From a virus, in IMG/VR virus record IMGVR_UViG_3300047668_001582, positions 1 through 26,385 of that record: DNA of 26,385 bases; one strand, 5' to 3'. The position numbers and the translations under genes were made by a program. The notes beneath the pieces were generated by a model. That model was not told the DNA's origin, ran no database searches, and saw only the letters and a program-made list of their open reading frames with translations. Of the stretch, positions 1-8,504 are shown piece after piece (within the stretch, counting starts at the first letter, position 1; every line of letters begins with the position of its first letter).

Positions 1-2180
1 AATCTTTGATTATGGAACACCATTTGACTTTCACTTCCAAGTACTACGATATCTCGTCTTGTTGTCATTGTATATGTGTTACTAGTAGTACTATGTGTAA
101 ATCTTATTAACCAGCTTGTACCAGCTGTAGTTGCGTCATATACACCATTGTTAACTAGTATATCAGCGTTTACAATTCTCCAGTTATCTTCTATGTTATC
201 ATATCTTAAGCCAAAGTTTCGTTGTGCTTTTAGTTCAGTTAATATTTCAGATTTCTCTCCTTCAGTAAAAACAATACGAAGATTTGGAATCCAGTTTAAT
301 ACATCCTGGCTAGAACTAATTCCAGATATAAATATGGATCCTTCACCATTTGCACGTCTACCAGTGTTAGCTCCGTCTGCTGATGCTAATCCAAATCCTT
401 CTCTAAACACGTCTTGTATTTTATGATACGAACCATCTGCAAATCTAACTAAAGAGTTCTTCTTTAAAGTTCTTAAATTAGTTTCAACTGTACCTCTACC
501 GATTCTTGCAGGAATTATATCTTTTGTAAAGTATCCGTGTGTTGAACCAATTGTTGTATCTATTGTTTTCCATTTTATCGGTGTTGCTGGAGTAATTGAT
601 GGAAACCTACGATAGTATAATTGATGCAATGGACGATATTGCATTCCATCTAATATCCATTTATATATTTTATTTGTGCCAATATCATCTTTAATTTTTA
701 TGTCAATAGTTGATTCTGTTGAATATAAAAATGCATCATCACCTAATGTAATTACAGGACGATATGTTGCAGTAGGATCAGCTAAATCTGCATACAAACT
801 TTGCCCTGTATGTATTCTATTAACTGATTTAATTCTTGCGATACCAGACACTTTTCCTTGCGGATAACTATTATAATCATCCGCAGTAATCATTCTATTT
901 TGGGCCGCGGCTGATCTACTTGCGTTATTTCTAATTTCACTAATAGATTCATTTTCTATTCCAGCCATGTTATTCTTAGGACTAACATCACATATTAGTT
1001 CCTGGCCACTTCCTAACGAATCAATGTAAGTTAATTTTAGTAATACACTATCATTATCAGTTTTACTAACAATAAAGGTTTCATTTGAACTAACTCTATA
1101 CCAAATTCTTATATTTCCAATAGGCACATCGCCAAATGACCCGTTACCAAATTTAATTGATATTTGATCATTTGCTCTTGTAATAACTTCAAAGATAGAT
1201 CTGTTATCTTTGTCAATATCATTAAACGTAACGTTACTTCCTACTACAGACGGCACTTGCGTCCATGCCTGTAATACCGTTCCTATATCATCAACTGTTT
1301 GTACCCATACGTCAGTATTGTTAATGTCATTAACATTAACATCAATTACTCTATTCTCAATTATATCTTTAATAACAATGTCAATAAACTGTAATTGTCC
1401 TTGTTTACAATTAACAAACCAACCATTTGAATCTCCTGAAAATCCAGTTCCATCATTATTGAACATAACACTTTTTGTATTAGTAGGAGAAGGAGGAGTT
1501 TCAATTAATGCTCCAGATTCAATTACAACTGGAATAATATCAAAGCCATATGAATTTCCATTCCTAGCAGATAAAGTAATATTATCTATTAAATTAGCAT
1601 CATCAGATTGATCTAATTCATAAAGTTCTCTTACTAATGATCCTAACTGATAAGAGCTTATTGGACGCCCAACAGGATTGCTTTTATTAAATGCCTCATT
1701 TAATATTAGATTAAATTGCTCTCTAAAATCACTGTTTAATGGATCGGCCCAGATAATTTCTTGTCCAGCTAAATTTATTCCTCGACTGTCATATATTTCT
1801 TGTGTAGACGCAATGGTGTTAATTCTTAAAAATCCTTCAGCTTGTTTATTTCTGTGAGGTTTATATCCTAATTGTCTAGCAATTGATAATACGTTTTCTC
1901 TAACCTCTGCTGTTTCTAAGAAAGTTTCTCTTAAATTTAAATCTGTTCTAAATGCTAAATTTTGTCCTAGGAAGGAAATTAAATCTACTAGTGCAACATA
2001 TTCACTGCTATTAATGAAATCATTAAAATCTTCACCATAGTTAACTTGGATATGGTTTAATAACGCTTCTCGTAACGACTCAAAATCATATGCTTTAAAA
2101 TCCGCATTAACTAAATTTCTATATGTATTAAGCCAACTTTCTGCGGCGTTCAATTGACTAAGACGCTTGGTCTGGCTCAT
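1..2180 (-). CDS. 6: Baseplate wedge subunit gp6 (3' end cut by window edge)
   Basis: An open frame runs leftward from an ATG at 2180 and leaves the window at position 1 without a stop, giving at least 726 residues (T4 gp6 is 660). The start MSQTKRLSQLNAAESWL is followed by a region rich in D/N that reads like the gp6/gpJ wedge family: an N-terminal part with VALVDLISFLGQNLAFRTDLN and later SRSAAAQNRMITADDYNSYP, the 'R..T..DY' block typical of baseplate gpJ-like wedge proteins. In T4, gp6 dimers tie the wedges into a ring around the hub. The ATG overlaps the gp25 stop codon (ATGA), so translation is probably coupled. The family call is confident from sequence and position; the C-terminus and total length cannot be seen. 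Confidence 0.88.
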   Translation of the reverse strand, partial: MSQTKRLSQLNAAESWLNTYRNLVNADFKAYDFESLREALLNHIQVNYGEDFNDFINSSEYVALVDLISFLGQNLAFRTDLNLRETFLETAEVRENVLSIARQLGYKPHRNKQAEGFLRINTIASTQEIYDSRGINLAGQEIIWADPLNSDFREQFNLILNEAFNKSNPVGRPISSYQLGSLVRELYELDQSDDANLIDNITLSARNGNSYGFDIIPVVIESGALIETPPSPTNTKSVMFNNDGTGFSGDSNGWFVNCKQGQLQFIDIVIKDIIENRVIDVNVNDINNTDVWVQTVDDIGTVLQAWTQVPSVVGSNVTFNDIDKDNRSIFEVITRANDQISIKFGNGSFGDVPIGNIRIWYRVSSNETFIVSKTDNDSVLLKLTYIDSLGSGQELICDVSPKNNMAGIENESISEIRNNASRSAAAQNRMITADDYNSYPQGKVSGIARIKSVNRIHTGQSLYADLADPTATYRPVITLGDDAFLYSTESTIDIKIKDDIGTNKIYKWILDGMQYRPLHQLYYRRFPSITPATPIKWKTIDTTIGSTHGYFTKDIIPARIGRGTVETNLRTLKKNSLVRFADGSYHKIQDVFREGFGLASADGANTGRRANGEGSIFISGISSSQDVLNWIPNLRIVFTEGEKSEILTELKAQRNFGLRYDNIEDNWRIVNADILVNNGVYDATTAGTSWLIRFTHSTTSNTYTMTTRRDIVVLGSESQMVFHNQR

Positions 2181-2554
2181 TCGAATTCTCCTCTTTCAAA
2201 TACCAAAGGAAGTTCAATTCGTTCTTCTTCTGGTTTATAAATTAGTGTTACATCAACAGTAATAGAATGCTCTCCATCTATTGTTTTAACTTCAACAAAC
2301 TCCCATCTGGGATCTTCTGAGATGATTCTTATAACATCTTGTTTAATTAATTCTCTAGTGTTATCATCTATTGGATCAAACAATAACTCCCAGATTATCG
2401 ATCCATGGGCTGGTAGCATAACACGTTCGCCTAATCGAGTTCCAAATTGATTTAGCAAGTCTCGCTTTGCAAGGTCAAAGTTTGTTAGCACTGGTTTTGT
2501 AAAATTAGTGCCTATTGAACTGTATCCTTTAAATTCTGTTGTTAGTGTAGCCAT
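2177..2554 (-). CDS. 25: Baseplate wedge subunit gp25
   Basis: This encodes 125 residues (T4 gp25 is 132). The gp25/GPW family signature is clear: an N-terminal stretch ending KRDLLNQFGTRLGERVMLP, then GSIIWELLFDPIDD, then a beta-rich C-terminus with TVDVTLIYKPE. gp25 sits at the inner edge of the wedge next to gp6 and gp53 and primes sheath assembly. It lies 40 nt after the gp5 gene and overlaps gp6 by 4 nt. No Shine-Dalgarno sequence is visible before the ATG; instead a GCTAAATA motif lies 5 nt upstream, so a late transcript starting here would be nearly leaderless. Translation by read-through from the upstream gene is the simpler alternative. Confidence 0.93.
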   Translation of the reverse strand: MATLTTEFKGYSSIGTNFTKPVLTNFDLAKRDLLNQFGTRLGERVMLPAHGSIIWELLFDPIDDNTRELIKQDVIRIISEDPRWEFVEVKTIDGEHSITVDVTLIYKPEEERIELPLVFERGEFE

Positions 2555-2559
2555 AACTA

Positions 2560-2567
2560 TATTTAGC
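2560..2567 (-). promoter_or_regulatory. Candidate late-promoter motif before gp25 (weak)
   Basis: On the minus strand this reads GCTAAATA, followed by TAGTT and the gp25 ATG. The 11-mer TAAATATAGTT also occurs on the minus strand before the nucleotidyltransferase gene (8423 downward). It differs by one base from the GGTAAATA motif seen ahead of other late units. The very short distance to the start codon is a reason for doubt. Confidence 0.3.
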
Positions 2568-2594
2568 CAGGACGATTAAGCTGGGTTATTATGA

Positions 2595-4775
2595 TTATGC
2601 TCTTGTTGGTGTATTTGGCGGATTATTCTCTCCTGTATGTGGATTTCCGTGTTTAGTCTGCAATGAAGCAACCTGTGTTGTAGAAGATCCAGGAGGAGGA
2701 TTACCTGTATTTAAGAAGTAGCTTCTTTCAAATTGAGCTTTTTGTAATGCATTAGGTGGTAGATATTTTGATTGTAATCTTTTACCTGTACTTGGACCAT
2801 TACCTAAACCAGTTTTCCAATTTCCAGCTGGTTGACGCATTCTTTTCTTAGCAAAACTTCTACTATCTGAATTAACACCAGCAACCCTAAGATCGTCTGC
2901 TGTTTTTGCTGTACCTGTTACTTCTCCTGTCATTGCATATTTTGCTTCAGCATTACGTTGTCCTGCATTTGGTGTGTAAAAGGCATTTGCCCAAATAGTA
3001 GCTATATCTTTATGTTGTGGTTTCCCGTCACCACTATTTTTACCACTGTCAACTAATTTGTCAGCCATTTTATAAGCATTACTTGGATTTCCAAAAGATG
3101 CCATGCATAATGCATCAAACATTGTTTGCGTAATACAAACTGTAGCACTTCCAATACGCTTGACAAGACGCCGTCTTAACGGAGGTGTCATGTGCCTGTC
3201 AATAATCTGTCTACTTGCAATTCTTGCTTCTGGTTCACTAGGTCCATCAACTAATGCTTGTTTAATATTTGCGTCTAATTTACTTGCAGGATTCTGTGGA
3301 CCCCATATATCAACCCTAGTCCCATAACCAACACTATAACCTTGAAAATCTGCGTACATTACACCTCTGTATGCTTCTCTACTTTTCATCATATTAAATG
3401 CCTTCTCGCTCATTACTACATTTTTTAAGTTAAGAGACGGTATACAAGTAACTGCATCTGCTGTAACAAGAATTCCTGTTTGCTGTGATACTAATTCGCC
3501 TTCTGCATTCTGTATTGGTTCTAATTTTTCGTAACTTGACGGAGCAGGAGTAACTGTAGGTGAGCCAGGAATACTACGAAGTACTGCATCAGGGGAATCA
3601 GGTCCAATAGCACCAACTGGTAAAGTAATTTTTTCACCACCTTCAAACTTAGCATGCCCGGCCCAAGGTTCATGCTCTGGAACTCTTTGTGAAATACTCT
3701 CTCCTACTAATTCATTAACAATGTGATTATGTATTTCAGGTTTTGATGCTTTAGCCGCTACAGGTCCGTTCATGTCAATGCGTGTTGCAGTTTCTTTGTA
3801 TATTGTTTTTACATTAACGTCCATAGAAGTATCAGATGTCTGGAATAAACCTTTAGTTGCTGTTACGTTATAACTTTCTCCTGTTTCAATCCTAGTATGT
3901 TCTTTTGATTTAACTGATATATCTTTTGTTGCTTCTGCATTTATATTTGCGCCGGCATGGAAATTAATATTTTCTTCTGCATGGAACGATATGTCTTTTT
4001 CACTATAGATATCTATATTACCTTCTTCATCTAATTCTATCCAAGCGTTACCTTTGGCATTCATAATATTAATGTAGCCACCTTCTTCGTGCATTTGTAT
4101 TTGATGTCCGCTAGACGTTCGTAAACGTATTTCACCACTTTTTTGATCAGCACCATCATCTAACATAAAGCTATGTTGGTTAGGACTTAGCATACCATAC
4201 GCTAATCCTGGATGAGCTGTAGCATCTCTAAACGGTCCTGCGTTTGATTGTCCTCTTCGAAGGTCTCTGTCTACTCCTTGTTCGCTTAATCTAAGACTAG
4301 CAGGATGTTCGGGTCTGTGATGAGTATTCTTATCAGATGTATTAAATCTATTCCGTTCGCCAATTGGCTTAACTAGTCCTTCATGTGTCGCTCCTGATGC
4401 TACTCCCGGAAGTGCATGTGTTTTATCATCATGAGGGAGGCATGCCCACCAAACACCTAGATTAGAATCGCCATTAAGAAATGCACAAAGCACTAATACG
4501 TTTAAATCTGGAGGAATATGCCATATACCATAAGAATGGTCAGTTTCTTCATATTCAACTGATCCTTTTGCAGGTTTTTCTGATTGATGATTTGATGATC
4601 CAGCAAATGGAGGACAGTATCTTACTTTTCTCCAGTTTTGAGATTCATCTTCATTTCCAGCAAATTCTTTAATATAAACTTCAAGGGTTCCCATACCGTA
4701 TATGTCAATATTATTTTTAATTTTTCCAACAAAAACTCCATCAAGTTTATCTGGTTGATCAAATGGTCCTATCAT
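2595..4775 (-). CDS. 5: gp5-like baseplate hub spike with C-terminal lysozyme domain
   Basis: This encodes 726 residues. Residues about 10-125 form an OB-fold-like N-terminal domain as in T4 gp5 (VGKIKNNIDIYGMGTLEVYI, then WRKVRYCPPFAG). Residues about 200-345 are a VgrG/gp5-type beta-helix with short repeated strands (INIMNAKGNAWIELDEEGN, DISFHAEENINFHAGANI). Residues about 450-640 resemble T4 lysozyme: E467, nine residues to D476, then GYSVGYG with S481 where T4 has T26, reproducing the E/D/T spacing of the GH24 catalytic triad. The protein should pierce the outer membrane and cut peptidoglycan during infection. In T4 gp5 the lysozyme domain lies between the OB domain and the helix; here it follows the helix. 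The start overlaps the stop of the upstream hub gene (TAATG). The C-terminal tail is rich in N, P, G and T. Confidence 0.88.
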   Translation of the reverse strand: MIGPFDQPDKLDGVFVGKIKNNIDIYGMGTLEVYIKEFAGNEDESQNWRKVRYCPPFAGSSNHQSEKPAKGSVEYEETDHSYGIWHIPPDLNVLVLCAFLNGDSNLGVWWACLPHDDKTHALPGVASGATHEGLVKPIGERNRFNTSDKNTHHRPEHPASLRLSEQGVDRDLRRGQSNAGPFRDATAHPGLAYGMLSPNQHSFMLDDGADQKSGEIRLRTSSGHQIQMHEEGGYINIMNAKGNAWIELDEEGNIDIYSEKDISFHAEENINFHAGANINAEATKDISVKSKEHTRIETGESYNVTATKGLFQTSDTSMDVNVKTIYKETATRIDMNGPVAAKASKPEIHNHIVNELVGESISQRVPEHEPWAGHAKFEGGEKITLPVGAIGPDSPDAVLRSIPGSPTVTPAPSSYEKLEPIQNAEGELVSQQTGILVTADAVTCIPSLNLKNVVMSEKAFNMMKSREAYRGVMYADFQGYSVGYGTRVDIWGPQNPASKLDANIKQALVDGPSEPEARIASRQIIDRHMTPPLRRRLVKRIGSATVCITQTMFDALCMASFGNPSNAYKMADKLVDSGKNSGDGKPQHKDIATIWANAFYTPNAGQRNAEAKYAMTGEVTGTAKTADDLRVAGVNSDSRSFAKKRMRQPAGNWKTGLGNGPSTGKRLQSKYLPPNALQKAQFERSYFLNTGNPPPGSSTTQVASLQTKHGNPHTGENNPPNTPTRA

Positions 4776-6847
4776 TATTTCTTTCCCTTGTTTTTTTCTT
4801 TAGCTACATTAGCCGGGTCACCAGTTGCAAGATTCAATGCCTTGGCTACCCTTGTTTTAAGAGCGGCCGCTTCTTTTGCTTTTTGTCCCAAGAGATCATC
4901 TTTGTTTGCTGACAATTTAGTGGTAAACTTACCACCTGTAAATGTATGTGTTGCTGACCAGATGTGATATACTCCTGTTATTACATCATCATCGTTTAAA
5001 TCCATTAGGTCTTCGTGATTGTCACGAGATGAAGACGGTACTTGGATATCTAAATAAATTGCGTTGGATACATTGTGTGTTGCTGTCTTTTTAGTTATCT
5101 CTATTATTGATTCTTTAATATTACCGTTATGTTCAATATACCACTCTACATTATCTGTTTCAGGCGGACCAACTCCTGCAGGAGCTTGATGTAACCAAAA
5201 AGGATCTCCTATAACTTCTAGTTCTATCTTCAATAAATCACCAGTGTTACTTGCTCCTGAATGTAATTGTTTAAAGATTGCCTTAACGTAATAGTCCTTC
5301 TCATCATTTTCATTTTGTGTTGTTTTTTCATTTGCTTTTGTATTAGATGGCATAAATTGAGGTGGATACCGATTTATCTCGTCATTTACTAATCCTGCCT
5401 CTTTGTCTGTTAACGTTTCTGCAAAAATAAATTCAGTCCTGCCCGGGACTAATGCGGCACTTGGTGCTACCTTGTCATTGACAGAAATAACATTTTTACT
5501 TCGTTTAGCAGGAGGAGATGATACTCCAGGAAGTACAGGTAATGGAACCCTCCATAGATTATCTAATTTTAAATCCAAGTTTAGAATCTCTGTATTTTCA
5601 CCAGTGTATATCCATTTATATGCTTTTCTTATCATTCCGCTTTTAATATAGTCATCAAGTCTTGCACCTACTGAGTCGATGCTGGCGGTTTCCAATAACT
5701 CAATTGGAGAAATCAACGGACCTGGATTTACTCTATAACCAACAAATATAGTTATATCAACTGCATCTCTATTCCTCTTTCGATCATATTTGCCAACTTG
5801 TGGTACAGCATCAGTAACAATTAATATTGTCTTTTTTAATTTTTCTAAAGATTTTGGTTTTGGATCTACCTTGCCCTGCGGATATGCGTCGTTTGTTAAG
5901 AAATTAATAAGAGGTTTTGAATTTCCAAACATCATATGTATGTACGATTGTACTGTTGAACCAGGAGGTATTGAAATAGTTCCGTCGGTCCATACGGCGG
6001 TCGCAATCCAGCTTTCATTCTTTTTAATTTTTGATGAACCAAAGTCAAAACCTAAAGATGCGATTGTTGTATCTGTTACAAATGTATATTTGTCAGGAAA
6101 TTCTATTGTTCCTTCTTTTACTAGATTTTTCTGGTATTTGTTCATTGCACTTTCTAACCGTGAAACTACTCCACCACAATTTTGTTCACTGCCTTTATCA
6201 TTATCTGCATCAACTTTAACTCCAGTTTCTATTTTTAAATATTGTGATGATTGTGCCGCTCCTACATTATTAACCATTGTTAGATCATAAGACGCTCCTC
6301 TAACATCTATTGACATTTTAAGAGTTGTAATAGTAACGTACCATTTAAAATTTAACGGGGAACCATTTCTATCTTTTGCTTGGACTGGTTCATCATTTTC
6401 GTGACCTTTAAACGAAATTTCTAACAAATAAATAGCCTCTGCTGTATTGCTATAATTAAACGCCTTAGCTGACTTTGCAATCATCTCAATAAGTTTTCCA
6501 CCTAAAGGTTCGATTACTTTAGCAGTAAATGTATGGTCTATACTTGAAAGATAATATATGCTGTTGTTCTGACCCGGACTAGCAGTTTTTATCTCTAATG
6601 ATTCCATAACAACTGATCCAACCCTAGACGAATCTATTATTGTAATTCCATCAGTATGCTTAAAACTTCGTTTTTTGTGGTGTAACCGTTTTTCTCCAAC
6701 AGGCATCATTGTTAGTGTAATATTATAAGTTACACTCTGATACTTTAATAATGGATTGTCACCTAATTCGCCTTCTAATCTAGTAGGTGGAAAAATAGGT
6801 GCATTTGATGAACCAGATTCATCAAATTCCTCAAATTCCTCACTCAT
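4775..6847 (-). CDS. Baseplate hub protein, gp27-type (probable)
   Basis: This encodes 690 residues lying directly upstream of gp5, the place expected for the hub protein that holds the spike. The N-terminus is acidic (EEFEEFDES) and the C-terminus very lysine-rich (AKEKNKGKK). Around residues 385-430 a block reads ETASIDSVGARLDDYIKSG then YKWIYTGENTEILNLDLKLD; this Y-x-YTG-N-TEIL-D pattern is characteristic of large hub/structural proteins of myoviruses. Known biology: gp27 trimers join the gp5 spike to the tail tube. Identity as a gp27 functional equivalent is inferred from position and this block, not from overall similarity to T4 gp27 (391 residues), and the protein is much larger. It is downstream of gp53 by 19 nt. 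A structural comparison of its two halves with gp27 would settle the call. Confidence 0.6.
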   Translation of the reverse strand: MSEEFEEFDESGSSNAPIFPPTRLEGELGDNPLLKYQSVTYNITLTMMPVGEKRLHHKKRSFKHTDGITIIDSSRVGSVVMESLEIKTASPGQNNSIYYLSSIDHTFTAKVIEPLGGKLIEMIAKSAKAFNYSNTAEAIYLLEISFKGHENDEPVQAKDRNGSPLNFKWYVTITTLKMSIDVRGASYDLTMVNNVGAAQSSQYLKIETGVKVDADNDKGSEQNCGGVVSRLESAMNKYQKNLVKEGTIEFPDKYTFVTDTTIASLGFDFGSSKIKKNESWIATAVWTDGTISIPPGSTVQSYIHMMFGNSKPLINFLTNDAYPQGKVDPKPKSLEKLKKTILIVTDAVPQVGKYDRKRNRDAVDITIFVGYRVNPGPLISPIELLETASIDSVGARLDDYIKSGMIRKAYKWIYTGENTEILNLDLKLDNLWRVPLPVLPGVSSPPAKRSKNVISVNDKVAPSAALVPGRTEFIFAETLTDKEAGLVNDEINRYPPQFMPSNTKANEKTTQNENDEKDYYVKAIFKQLHSGASNTGDLLKIELEVIGDPFWLHQAPAGVGPPETDNVEWYIEHNGNIKESIIEITKKTATHNVSNAIYLDIQVPSSSRDNHEDLMDLNDDDVITGVYHIWSATHTFTGGKFTTKLSANKDDLLGQKAKEAAALKTRVAKALNLATGDPANVAKEKNKGKK

Positions 6848-6866
6848 TGACTGTTACTAACATAAA

Positions 6867-7157
6867 TTAAACCTTTGATGCATCTTCTAGTACTTCTAGT
6901 ACTAACCCTGTTTTTAAATCTCTAATAGGATCTACAAGAGCGTTCCTATTAAGCATTACTATAGTCCACCAATACTTGCTATTACCATATAGATCGTAAC
7001 TTAGTTTGTCTGGTCTGTGTGCTTGTCCAGGTGTTACTACATGTTGGTTTATCTGTGCTTGAGATGATACTAAGTCTTCTGCAGTTTGCGGAATATATCT
7101 ATCTAAAAAGAAATCTGTAATAGATGTATTACTGTAATGTGATTTTCCTGTAGCCAT
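6867..7157 (-). CDS. 53: gp53-like baseplate wedge protein (short)
   Basis: This encodes 96 residues, about half of T4 gp53 (196). The diagnostic stretch is at residues 53-85: DLYGNSKYWWTIVMLNRN followed by DPIRDLKTGLVLEV, the LysM-like block shared by gp53 and other wedge proteins ('YG...WW.I...N...DP...L..G'). The first third (SITDFFLDRYIP) also fits gp53. In T4, gp53 clamps neighbouring wedges together. The start codon overlaps the stop of the gp48/54-like gene (TAATG), and the next gene begins 19 nt on. The missing C-terminal half suggests a minimal form in which only the LysM-like part is kept; I see no frameshift or broken remnant downstream. Confidence 0.8.
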   Translation of the reverse strand: MATGKSHYSNTSITDFFLDRYIPQTAEDLVSSQAQINQHVVTPGQAHRPDKLSYDLYGNSKYWWTIVMLNRNALVDPIRDLKTGLVLEVLEDASKV

Positions 7158-7747
7158 TAGATGTATCCTTTCCCTAATAATTTACCACTTGCAAAGTCAC
7201 CTAATGTAAAATCCGAAACCACTTCAATAGGAGTAAATTGTACTAGCAATGATATAGTAATATCAAATAATACAGGAACAGTTTGTACTCCGTCTGCCAT
7301 CTTTACTGAAATGTAATCAACGTCCTGTGGATAATCATATTGAAACGATGCTACAACTACTGGAGTATTATTGTATAAACCGTATGCATTTAATCTTCCA
7401 ATTGGGGGAGGTGTTCCACGACGTGGTTCCTTCTCTCCTCTACCATAATACATCATTGTAGCTGTTCTTAGTAAATGTATTGCATTTAATGTCTTGCGTC
7501 CTTCTTCTTCTGTTCTACTAACAAAAGGCCCACTAATTCCAATAGTAGGAACTTTTCTACTGCCAAATGCACTTGGCTGATAGTTTGTATGTTGTAACTC
7601 AAATTGGCTGTATTGCACTTCAATCGACTGAGTTATTCTAGGTGTATATTCAAATTCTAACTCATGTGTCGAGAATGCCTTAGCATCAACTCTCAGTTCT
7701 TTTAATGCTTTAAATGATAATTTTACTTTGTCAGCTACTTGCGCCAT
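7157..7747 (-). CDS. Baseplate tail-tube cap, gp48/gp54-like (short)
   Basis: This encodes 196 residues. After a short polar N-terminus comes ITQSIEVQYSQFELQHTNYQ, then FVSRTEEEGRKTLNAIHLLRTATMMYYG, then GTPPPIGRLNAYGLYNNTPVVV and YPQDVDYI. The order 'add-up helix with LLR(T/S), G.PPP...NAYG, then PVVV..F.Y..P.DVDYI' matches the tube-initiator proteins gp48/gp54 that cap the baseplate and start the tail tube. T4 gp48 and gp54 are 364 and 320 residues, so this is a compact version, and only one such gene is visible where T4 has two. Which of the two it replaces cannot be told from sequence alone. It lies 1 nt after the nucleotidyltransferase gene and overlaps gp53 by 1 nt. Confidence 0.7.
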   Translation of the reverse strand: MAQVADKVKLSFKALKELRVDAKAFSTHELEFEYTPRITQSIEVQYSQFELQHTNYQPSAFGSRKVPTIGISGPFVSRTEEEGRKTLNAIHLLRTATMMYYGRGEKEPRRGTPPPIGRLNAYGLYNNTPVVVASFQYDYPQDVDYISVKMADGVQTVPVLFDITISLLVQFTPIEVVSDFTLGDFASGKLLGKGYI

Positions 7748-7748
7748 G

Positions 7749-8399
7749 TTATCCTAGTTTCCTAATAAAAATAGAAAGTATCTTACTTCTAGTTACATCA
7801 TCAGTCTTTGGATACATATCTTTTACAATTTGTATCTTTCCTTCTTCATTTGCAGTTGCAAATCTATTTCTAATTTCAGATGCACTCCCGGCTGTTTCAC
7901 CAGCTATTTGGAATTTGTAATCGTTTACCTGAACAACATATCCATGTCCAGGACGACCGGTTGCATCTCCTTTATCACTTATAAAAGGTTTCAATTTTCC
8001 TTCAATATATTTCTGAAAATATGCAGGGGAACCACTTTTTAATGGTGCAAATGAAAATCTAGGATCACTTTGCATATCCTTTGCTCCGATACCAAAAACC
8101 AATACATCAGTATTTGGATCAAGACCAAGTTTTTGAGGAAGCACTACAGGAGAATAAGGTACCTTTTCTTCTACTATATGGTCAGGGCTAATACCAGTTG
8201 CTTGCATCATCACTTTTTTCTCATCAAACGAGAACGGGCTCTTATTCGGCTCTACTTTACCGCTAGAAGCAATATAAGTATTGTTAATGCCAAACTTAGA
8301 TGCTAATTCTTTATATGCCATGGAATGTCCATAATGGAACGGATGAAACCTTCCGGCATAGATAGCAATGATACGAGGTTGTAGATCACTTATTTTCAT
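7749..8399 (-). CDS. Cytidylyltransferase-like nucleotidyltransferase (HxGH family)
   Basis: This encodes 216 residues with the hallmarks of the HIGH-superfamily nucleotidyltransferases. After strand IIAIYAG, residues 16-25 read GRFHPFHYGH, which contains the H22-x-G-H25 motif that binds the nucleotide phosphates. Residues 172-177 SASEIR match the second (S/T)xxxR nucleotide-binding motif. Family members (NadM, RibF, TagD/GCT types) transfer AMP or CMP to a phosphorylated substrate; the substrate here cannot be predicted. No second domain is present. It is the first gene of the baseplate operon, 1 nt ahead of the tube-cap gene, so it would be made with late structural proteins. The ATG is chosen because GGAGA lies about 9 nt upstream. 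Confidence 0.82.
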   Translation of the reverse strand: MKISDLQPRIIAIYAGRFHPFHYGHSMAYKELASKFGINNTYIASSGKVEPNKSPFSFDEKKVMMQATGISPDHIVEEKVPYSPVVLPQKLGLDPNTDVLVFGIGAKDMQSDPRFSFAPLKSGSPAYFQKYIEGKLKPFISDKGDATGRPGHGYVVQVNDYKFQIAGETAGSASEIRNRFATANEEGKIQIVKDMYPKTDDVTRSKILSIFIRKLG

Positions 8400-8417
8400 T
8401 TAATATATCTCCAACTA

Positions 8418-8425
8418 TATTTACC
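8418..8425 (-). promoter_or_regulatory. Candidate late promoter for the baseplate operon
   Basis: The minus strand reads AAACGGTAAATA ending at 8418, about 19 nt ahead of the nucleotidyltransferase ATG. The identical 12-mer occurs on the plus strand at 25261-25272 before the holin gene. T4-type late promoters are a single AT-rich -10 element (TATAAATA in T4) read by gp55, and GGTAAATA is the best local equivalent. Confidence 0.5.
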
Positions 8426-8452
8426 GTTTCTATAAAGTGGGTAGATAACCGC

Positions 8453-8481
8453 TTGACATTAAATGAATACTATGTTATAAT
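8453..8481 (+). promoter_or_regulatory. Perfect sigma70-type promoter for the early cluster
   Basis: TTGACA at 8453-8458 and TATAAT at 8476-8481 are separated by exactly 17 nt, a full match to the bacterial housekeeping consensus. The gp55-like gene starts 24 nt after the -10 box with an AAGGA-type ribosome site between. It should be used by unmodified host polymerase immediately after infection. Confidence 0.88.
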
Positions 8482-8504
8482 ATGTAAAATAAGGATATGA
8501 TTAT

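Noticed and set aside
5790-6290. A 166-codon plus-strand open frame within the hub gene
   Set aside because: Shadow of the real minus-strand gene, with no ribosome site and no recognisable pattern.
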